From Paracoccaceae bacterium (GTDB taxonomy: Bacteria; Pseudomonadota; Alphaproteobacteria; Rhodobacterales; Rhodobacteraceae), in contig JAPPHA010000122.1 in the NCBI GenBank assembly GCA_028874915.1, positions 1 to 64,000 of the forward strand: a stretch of DNA of 64,000 nucleotides. The letters are read 5' to 3'. The first letter of the stretch is position 1; every line of letters starts with the position of its first letter. The notes under the pieces were generated by a model. That model worked only from the letters and a program-made list of their open reading frames with translations. It ran no database searches and was not told the origin of the DNA. Both the position numbers and the translations under genes were made by a program. This document shows positions 58,213-64,000 of the stretch, in pieces.

Positions 58213-58899
58213 TTTGAGACTCCTGAATTGTTTTGGGGTGATTCGTTAATGATCTCTCCGGCGATCACGCTCGATACCGGAAGTTCGATCGCCGGCGGCT
58301 CTTCGGAACTCTTTATTCGGTATGTGTATCGGGCATTCATAATCTCCGACTTTAACCGACACTTTTTTTGGAATCGCCAAAGCGGTGCGGTCATGACCGA
58401 GCAGAATTGGCGAACCCATTCGGCCTTAGCGAGGACTCGTTCCGACCCCGGTGGATACGAAACGACGAACAATCGAGTGTCCTCGAATCGTTTAGTGTTG
58501 GCGGTCGGGAAATCTCTCCGTTCTTTGTTTTTGTACATGGTTGCCCGTGATCACGGAGATTCCGAACGCTTCGAAGTGGTGCATCACGCTCTCCGAAAAC
58601 CCGTCCGACTGCGGTGTCCAAGCTGTCCGATTGGGTCACTGATTGGAATGTCAGGGATAACATGTCTTTCTACTGCAACCCGTCAACTTAAACTCTAAGG
58701 ATCTACGATTCCGCCAGAACAGCGTCGGGCAGTGAATCGTCTAACCTGTTCCCGAATGCCTGACGTAAGGTAGCGTTTCAGGCAAATTAGAAATCATAAC
58801 GATGCATTAGGAGGAATGTTTGCAACTTTCCCTAATAATCCGCGAAAGACATTGCATTGACAGTTGAGGAACGTCCATTCCAGTACCGTCCTGGGCGTG
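58213..58899. other. A+T-rich region without clear genes
   Basis: Upstream of the cupin gene. Frames on both strands (58228-58698 plus, 58176-58538 minus) overlap each other and carry no motif. A short palindrome GCCTGA...TCAGGC lies at about 58758-58783. The cluster promoter should be near 58213-58300. Probable junction with older sequence to the right. Confidence 0.45.
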
Positions 58900-59571
58900 G
58901 CTGTCCTCGGCAACGGTTGAAGACCGCGGCCGAGACGGTTTTCTTTGTGCGACCTCTCGTTAATGCACTGCTTTCGAGCAAAGTGCCGTGATATGGGGGG
59001 AGGTGCTGCAAGGGGTTCCGGGAAAGAGATGGTGGAACAAGTGATAGCAGTTGTTGCAGGGGAAGAGCAGCCACCTTAGCGCCAATGGCAGAACGGCGTT
59101 CCGAGCCGTGTGGAGGCTGTCGGTGCCGCTCCAAAGGCTTGCGCGATCGACGCAGTCGGGTGCAGTAGTTGATCGCCGGAAACAGCCAGAACCTTGGCAA
59201 GAGGAAAAGGATGGCCGCAGGCCCCGGATCCGCCACCGCCCAGCAGCAGACCGCGGACAGGATGGTTGGATTCAGCGCCGCGGTGATCTTTCCAAATGCT
59301 TCGTTGTTCGCGGGGTCACGCGAATGTAGCATGGGAACATTCGTGCACGATGTTGTTGAGGCCCCGCAGCCGGGTGGCGATGAATGCCGCAACAATTGCG
59401 GCGGCGGCGAAGCTTGCGCCGATCTCGGAGTTGGCAAACTGTGCCTAACGCCAACGTGAGGGTGACCAGTAGGAGGTAAGAGGCGAGGATCAACCCCGCC
59501 CTGGCACGGGAATGCCGGGGAAGCCCCCTGAAGCGGGGCAGGAATTTTCTTCTGATGGTTTTGCCGGACAT
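58900..59571 (-). pseudogene. Fatty acid desaturase, frameshifted and internally deleted
   Basis: Membrane di-iron desaturase read from three frames. ATG 59571 opens MSGKTIRRKFLPRF, the next frame gives SFAAAAIVAAFIATRLRG and the first His box in NNIVHECSHATF (59345-59331), a further frame gives RDPANNEAFGKITAALNPTIL and ILFLLPRFWLFPAINY, and the first frame returns with the third box HLFHHLFPG (59043-59029). At least three frameshifts are needed and the HHxxH middle box is missing, so the gene is dead. Divergent from the LysR gene. Confidence 0.85.
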
Positions 59572-59671
59572 GCTTGCCTCCACGCCGTTGGAAGAAGGTG
59601 ACCGGCAAGTCGATTGGACTGGATTTCCGTTCAGTGGCATTGAATTTCGGAAGTGGACTTTAGGGACCCTG

Positions 59672-60580
59672 ATGAAATACCTTTCCTACAAGCTTCTCGA
59701 CGCGCTGTCCGCCGTGGTCCGGAACGGTTCCTTCGCTGCTGCGGCCGAGCATCTGGGCGTTTCCCAGTCCGCGGTGTCTCAGCGGGTGAAACTGCTCGAG
59801 GAGCGTGCCGGAACTCCCCTCGTCCTGCGGGGGCGACCCTGCGGCGCCACGCAGGCCGGGGCGCTGCTCTGTCGGCATCTCGACGACGTCAGGCTGTTGG
59901 AGCACGATCTCCTCACAGATCTTCCGCATGTGGACGTGGCGGTGTCCGAGCGGCCGGTGACGGTACGTCTGGCCGTAAACTCGGACAGCCTCGCGAGCTG
60001 GTTTCCAGAGGTTGTGTGCCGAGCGGGCAGCGAACTGGGCCTGCGGCTGGCGATTGTGCGCGACGACCAGGAGCACACGGTCGAGATGCTCAGGTCCGGA
60101 GAGGCCATGGCTGCAGTGACCACGGAGGGCGCACGCATCAACGGATTCCGCAAGACCACTCTCGGTACGCTCGACTTCCTTGCTGTCTGCGCGCCGCAGT
60201 TTTATTCCGAGCATTTTGTGGTTGGCGTAACGTCGGAGGCATTGTCGCGGGCGCCCTGCCTCGTGTTCGACAGCAAGGACCGCCTGCTGCATGGTTGGGC
60301 GCGTGCTCTGCTCGGCCGGCAGGTCCAGTTGCCGGGTCACTGGCTTCCGGACTTGCACGGCCAGATCCGCGCTCTCACCGCAGGCGGTGGATGGGGGATG
60401 ATGCCGAAGCATCTCATCTCCGGGGAGCTGGATGCCGGGAGGCTGCGTGAACTGGTGCAGGGAAGGCCGTTTCCTGTCCCGCTCTACTGGCAGTACAGCA
60501 CCAATTCGGGAAGGGTTCTGCGGGATCTTGCGGGAATCGTGAGGCGCACGGCGCACGACATGCTCCAGACAACCGAATAG
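59672..60580 (+). CDS. LysR-family regulator, ArgP/IciA-like
   Basis: Transcription factor of 302 residues. The winged HTH LLDALSAVVRNGSFAAAAEHLGVSQSAVSQRVKLLEER-type N-terminus (residues 5-45) and a LysR effector domain follow. The stretch MKYLSYKLLDALSAV and VRLAVNSDSLASWFPEV are typical of ArgP, which senses lysine or arginine and normally faces an exporter gene argO/lysE. Here the divergent gene is instead a broken desaturase, so its target is open. ATG 59672; the longer frame from 59555 is rejected. Confidence 0.92.
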   Translation: MKYLSYKLLDALSAVVRNGSFAAAAEHLGVSQSAVSQRVKLLEERAGTPLVLRGRPCGATQAGALLCRHLDDVRLLEHDLLTDLPHVDVAVSERPVTVRLAVNSDSLASWFPEVVCRAGSELGLRLAIVRDDQEHTVEMLRSGEAMAAVTTEGARINGFRKTTLGTLDFLAVCAPQFYSEHFVVGVTSEALSRAPCLVFDSKDRLLHGWARALLGRQVQLPGHWLPDLHGQIRALTAGGGWGMMPKHLISGELDAGRLRELVQGRPFPVPLYWQYSTNSGRVLRDLAGIVRRTAHDMLQTTE

Positions 60581-61062
60581 CGCCCGCCTGAAACTCCGTC
60601 TGACCTGGAATGGGAAGGAAAAACCGAAAGGGAGAAAACTCCGGCGTCAATGGAGTCATATTCCGCATTGCCTCACCCAGTTTGTCGCGCCGCAGAAGTG
60701 GACTTTTCCATACCCAGATTAACCTTGCGCCATTGACGTCTGTGGCTGGGACCTTGTCTCTGGACATGCCATTCACCGTCTGTCAGAAACTCAATCCCTG
60801 TACTGTCTACCAGCAGTTTCAACGGTCCGCCGGTAAGCGTTCCGCCAGGCTGTGGTGGGTCAGCCGGCTATTCGAAGCCGTTCCGGTGGCTTCTTGGTTC
60901 TTGGTATGCGTCACGTCTGTTGGTGCGGCCATGCGGGTCCAGCCTTCCCCACGAAGGTTGGGGGAGAGAGCGCGGCTCGTCGTTGGTTGGCAGGAGAATG
61001 ACCCGCCAAGGTGACTGGGAGGCGATAGCCGGAGAATCGGCCGCGGCGAGCTTCTCACCGCT
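60581..61062. other. Intergenic, about 480 bases
   Basis: Between LysR and the DUF1801 gene, which point towards each other. No clear gene. A short frame at 61000-61070 reads MTRQGDWEAIAGES, faintly like the start of an IS66 accessory protein; too short to call. Confidence 0.35.
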
Positions 61063-61500
61063 TCAATGATGGGGCATTGCTCCCTGCAGTGGGAACTTCT
61101 TGCGGCGGTGATAGGTAAGCGCCAGGGAAATGCAGTGTTTCAACGGGGCAATCGGGAGGTCGGCGGACTTGTGCAAGACGATCGCACGGTTGCCCTCAAA
61201 CTTGAGCGTGTCGGGGTAGAGCTCTTTGAACGTACCCACCAACTTGGTCCCGCAGTGGAAAAACAGCCTGTGCTCGTCCGGTCGCGATGCCTTCCAGCCC
61301 AGCCGTATGGTGCTGCCGGTTTTCGTCACGTAGCTCGGCTCCCCCCATTTTAGGGTTTCCTCCACTTCCCCGACCTCGGCCAGCGCTGCCGCGGTATCCA
61401 ACACAAGCTGGCGCAGTCGGATGGTCCGCTTGCGGATTTCTGGAGGGTAGGTCTCAAAGACAGCGGATACTCCCGTGCCGGTGTCTGGAGTTGATGGCAT
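61063..61500 (-). CDS. DUF1801 domain-containing protein
   Basis: A 145-residue cytoplasmic protein of the DUF1801 (YdhG/YjbR-like) fold. The stretch PPEIRKRTIRLRQLVLDTAA, VEETLKWGEPSYVTKTGSTIRLGW and RLFFHCGTKLVGTFKELYPD are family hallmarks. Function unknown. Confidence 0.85.
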   Translation of the reverse strand: MPSTPDTGTGVSAVFETYPPEIRKRTIRLRQLVLDTAAALAEVGEVEETLKWGEPSYVTKTGSTIRLGWKASRPDEHRLFFHCGTKLVGTFKELYPDTLKFEGNRAIVLHKSADLPIAPLKHCISLALTYHRRKKFPLQGAMPHH

Positions 61501-61634
61501 GGCTACGGCTTACCTCACGTCATTGTAGGTGTCAGGATGGCCCACCTGGTCATAGCCAGCGAATCTATCGGCCAGCGCACCCGAGCGATCATCGACATCG
61601 AATCGAGGCCTCGCAAGGGGTTTGATAACACGAC

Positions 61635-62394
61635 TTGACCTGCGCTATCGTGGAGCGAATGGCGGTCCTGGACGATGATGTTTCCGTAAGCACGACGTCG
61701 GACGAGAACGGTGCCGGGATTCGGTCTCCGCCCGGATCGACACCGGCGGTCGCGCCGTGCGATTTCAAATCCCTGTATGAACAGCAGCGGGCGCGGGCGG
61801 ATTCGGCTGAAGCGCATTGCAAAGAGTTGCGCCAGGCGGAGGTATTCGCCCTTAACCATGCCGGCTATTGGAAGTGGCATTTCAAGTCCTGCAGGCGCTG
61901 GCTGAGCGAGGCCGAGGAGAAAGCGAAGGAAATCCGCAGCGCGGCACGCGACAAACCCTCGTTGCGGGCGCAGGCGGCGCGCCTGGGGGCAATTCTTTCC
62001 GAATTGGCGCACGTTCGAGTGAGGCCGCGACGATTTTGAGAAAGCGGCCGCGCGCCTGTTTGCCGACGCCGAAGCGGAGCTGGCCCCCTGCCAGACACCG
62101 CGCGAAGGCAAGGTTCTGCGCTCCCTGGTGATCCATTGCGAGGGAGGTCTTCGTCGACAAGCCGCACGTGCCCCCAACGAAATATTTACCGAGAAAATCA
62201 TGCGCGATTCGGCAATCGGACGAGGGCTGAGCTTCGGTTCCGACAGCGAGGACAGAGCCAGATTCACCGCGATCCTGTACTCCGTCCTGAGCACTCTCTC
62301 AACGAACGGCATTGACGTCCTGCGTTGGCTGGAAGCATGGTTGACGTCCTGCGCCGAAAACGGCCGCCAGCCGCCGGACGACCTGTCGCCCTGA
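61635..62394 (+). pseudogene. IS66-like transposase, decayed
   Basis: Two frames in different phase. The first (61635-62039) gives the coiled N-terminus with EQQRARADSAEAHCKELRQAE and SCRRWLSEAEEKAKEIR, and the second (62128-62394) gives the C-terminal GRGLSFGSDSEDRARFTAILYSV and NGIDVLRWLEAW...PPDDLSP, which is the end typical of this transposase group. The catalytic middle, including DNNRAER, is missing or unreadable. A dead element. Confidence 0.78.
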
Positions 62395-62442
62395 CTGCGT
62401 TGTCGATGAGCGGGGGACGCCTGTGAAAGTTCACGGCCCGAA

Positions 62443-63318
62443 ATGACCGGTGCGATCCAGTGCCGCTATTACGGCTGTGACTTCTCCGTTGAAGAAATGG
62501 CGCTGCTGCGCGCCCTGATCGCCACCGAGCCGCAGTCCAACCGCGCCGCGTTGTCGAGAGAGTTCTGCCGGCGCATGGGCTGGCTCAAACCCGATGGCGG
62601 CCTCAAGGACGTGATGGCCCGGATCACCATGCTCGCCACGCACCAAGACGGTGTGATTGCTCCGCCGCCCCCGAGAGGGCGGCGCAACCCGCCTTGCCCG
62701 ATCGTCTTCTGACCCGACACCAAACCGCCGCTGGACCCGGCCCCCACAACCGTCGACGAGGTCCGCCCGCTGAAGATGCGCCCCGTCGTTCGCAAGACGC
62801 GCGGGCAGGCTTTTGAGCGAGTTCGTCGCCCGCTACCACTATCTCGGATACAAGACCCTGGTCGGCACCTAGATGCGTTACGCCGTCCACCGACCAAAAC
62901 GGTTGGCCGCTCGCCAATGCTCGGTTTCTCTACCGCCGCTTGGAAACTCGCCCGCGATGAATTCATCGGATGGTCTCCGGAAGTCCGGGAGCGGAACCTG
63001 TGTCGCGTGATCGATAATTCCTGCTTCCCGATCATGCCCTGGACCCGGATTCCGAATCTGGCCTCCCACATCCTCTCGACCGTGCGCAGCCAACTGCTGC
63101 AAGACTGTTACATGCAATACAGGGTGATACCTGTCCTGATGGAAACCTTCGTCGAGACCCTGCGCTTCTCCGGTGCCGTCTGCCGGGCATAGGCCTGGCT
63201 ACGCGTCGGGGCTACCTAGGGGCACGGTCGTTACGATCGGGAAGCGCTACGACACCCCTGCAAGGACGTCTGGCTCCGGCCTCTCAGAAAGGATTGGTGG
63301 CGCGCCCTCAATCACTGA
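62443..63318 (+). pseudogene. DUF4338 (DruA-like) gene, decayed
   Basis: Reads as a DUF4338 protein when frames are joined: CRYYGCDFSVEEMALLRALI, LSREFCRRMGWLKPDGGLKD, ITMLATHQDGVI, then EFVARYHYLGYKTL, LGFSTAAWKLARDEFIGWSP, IPNLASHIL and KDVWLRPLRKDW. Lesions are stops at 62710, 62870, 63190 and 63217 and frameshifts near 62805 and 62890-62915. The family includes the DruA protein of Druantia defence, but this copy lies next to an IS66-like remnant, so it was probably an IS-borne accessory gene. Confidence 0.85.
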
Positions 63319-63398
63319 AAGCCCGGTCTGTCGCGGGATGTACCGGTCTGTAAAAGGATTTAGACGTGCTTCGCACGATGAGAACCAGACCGCGAACT

Positions 63399-63917
63399 CT
63401 ATGTGTTCTTCCATGTTTGACTCCAGTGCTCGATGAGTCCGTGCAACTGCCAAAAATAGGTGCTCCGGGGTGATTCCCAACTCATTATGATTGACTCACT
63501 GAACATGCCGGCCGCGGCGGAGTGCAGAAATCCGTGCAAGCCCCACTCGAGAAACCTCCCCAACTCATCATGCGTGCCGAAATTCGCGATGTCCTGGAGG
63601 AGCAGTTCTTCACGCGCACGACTCTGATTCCACCCCAACATTCCCATCTTGAAGCCTGCCGGAATTGATGTCCAAGGCGCAATGGTCGTTCCGTCTGGTC
63701 GTTCAGATTCGGGCAAGGAATCCACCCACCCCATGAATCGATCAATGTAGCCTCCGTGCCAGACTAGGAATTCCTCGCCTGAACCCGGTGTAGGTTCGAC
63801 CCTTCCCGGAAGCCACGGAACGATAGCGCGACCTCCATCAGCAGGATTGCCTTCTCGTGTGTGCCAGTGCACATGCTCCTCGATCATCTCTTCGGGGATG
63901 TTGGCGATGTTTGGCAT
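63399..63917 (-). CDS. Small tyrosinase-like protein
   Basis: A 172-residue protein with the spacing of a type-3 copper (tyrosinase/haemocyanin) core: HVHWH at residues 15-19, EEFLVWHGGYIDRF with His54 as the CuA-like FLxWHR motif, LEWGLHGFLH with His128 and His132, and ESPRSTYFWQLHGLIEHW with His159, equivalent to the SPxDPxFWLHH CuB motif. The middle CuA His (about nine before His54) is not evident, and the protein is shorter than usual tyrosinases. ATG 63917 has AGGAGGAGA upstream, a strong site. Enzyme activity is uncertain; a copper-binding or structural role is possible. Confidence 0.7.
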   Translation of the reverse strand: MPNIANIPEEMIEEHVHWHTREGNPADGGRAIVPWLPGRVEPTPGSGEEFLVWHGGYIDRFMGWVDSLPESERPDGTTIAPWTSIPAGFKMGMLGWNQSRAREELLLQDIANFGTHDELGRFLEWGLHGFLHSAAAGMFSESIIMSWESPRSTYFWQLHGLIEHWSQTWKNT

Positions 63918-64000
63918 TTTCTCTCCTCCTGGTGACATTTCGAGACGTGAGAACTTGCTTCCCAGCGTCGGCTCGCTTCATGGCAAGTGTGTGGTGTGGT
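63918..64000. other. Right edge
   Basis: Upstream of the tyrosinase-like gene; would carry its promoter. No partial gene recognised. Confidence 0.4.

Noticed and set aside
58832-59608. Single 258-codon minus-strand gene
   Set aside because: It is only one of three frames of the broken desaturase; conserved boxes lie in other frames.
62443-63318. Intact Druantia defence system
   Set aside because: Only a broken DUF4338 gene is present, with no DruB-E or large helicase.
1-64000. CRISPR array or rRNA genes
   Set aside because: No regularly spaced direct repeats and no rRNA-like sequence seen.

Overview
The window reads as chromosomal DNA of a GC-rich alphaproteobacterium, most like Rhodospirillales or a relative. 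The evidence is the run from a SUV3-type helicase through an S4-domain protein and a 7Fe ferredoxin to a CarD regulator, the divergent cobS/cobT pair with a nearby cobQ, the pcm-tolC pair close to valS, and the frequent overlapping stop/start codons. No rRNA, CRISPR array or intact insertion sequence is visible. Intergenic stretches are long for a bacterium and at least five genes are visibly broken, so this is a genome with ongoing gene decay and past insertions. I ran no database search; family names come from motifs I can read.

Left part (1-31 kb): transport and accessory metabolism. A TAXI-type TRAP transporter is co-transcribed with a SulP transporter that carries STAS and cyclic-nucleotide-binding-like domains. 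A 2-oxoacid dehydrogenase E1 alpha/E1 beta pair ends in a free-standing lipoyl domain and is divergent from an arylsulfotransferase-like gene coupled to a class IV aminotransferase. Then come a broken TPR gene, a VOC protein, an MBL-fold hydrolase, mtnA, an iron alcohol dehydrogenase with an aldehyde dehydrogenase, an aromatic-ring pair (hydroxyquinol-type intradiol dioxygenase and maleylacetate reductase), a tungstate ABC importer (tupBCA order), rpmG, a Bax-inhibitor-1 protein, a quinone oxidoreductase and a 5'-truncated IS5-type element.

Central part (30-50 kb): the conserved backbone. It holds an inositol-monophosphatase/HisN-like enzyme, an SCP2 protein, a TPR lipid- or envelope-type protein, the helicase with a 12-bp tandem repeat in its tail, S4 protein, fdxA, carD, cobS, cobT, tRNA-Cys(GCA), a YdjM-like membrane protein, cobQ, tolC, pcm, a PhnZ-like HD protein, valS and a HisC-like aminotransferase.

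Right part (50-64 kb): accessory DNA, visibly richer in A+T between about 56.6 and 58.8 kb. A seven-gene minus-strand cluster encodes a cupin, a CYTH-like protein, a histidine phosphatase, an MFS exporter, an IMPase-family phosphatase, a cation/proton antiporter and a calcineurin-like phosphoesterase. I do not recognise this combination as a known pathway and regard it as the best candidate for an undescribed system. It is followed by a fatty acid desaturase pseudogene, a LysR regulator, a DUF1801 protein, a decayed IS66-like transposase next to a decayed DUF4338 (DruA-like) gene, and a small tyrosinase-like protein at the edge.
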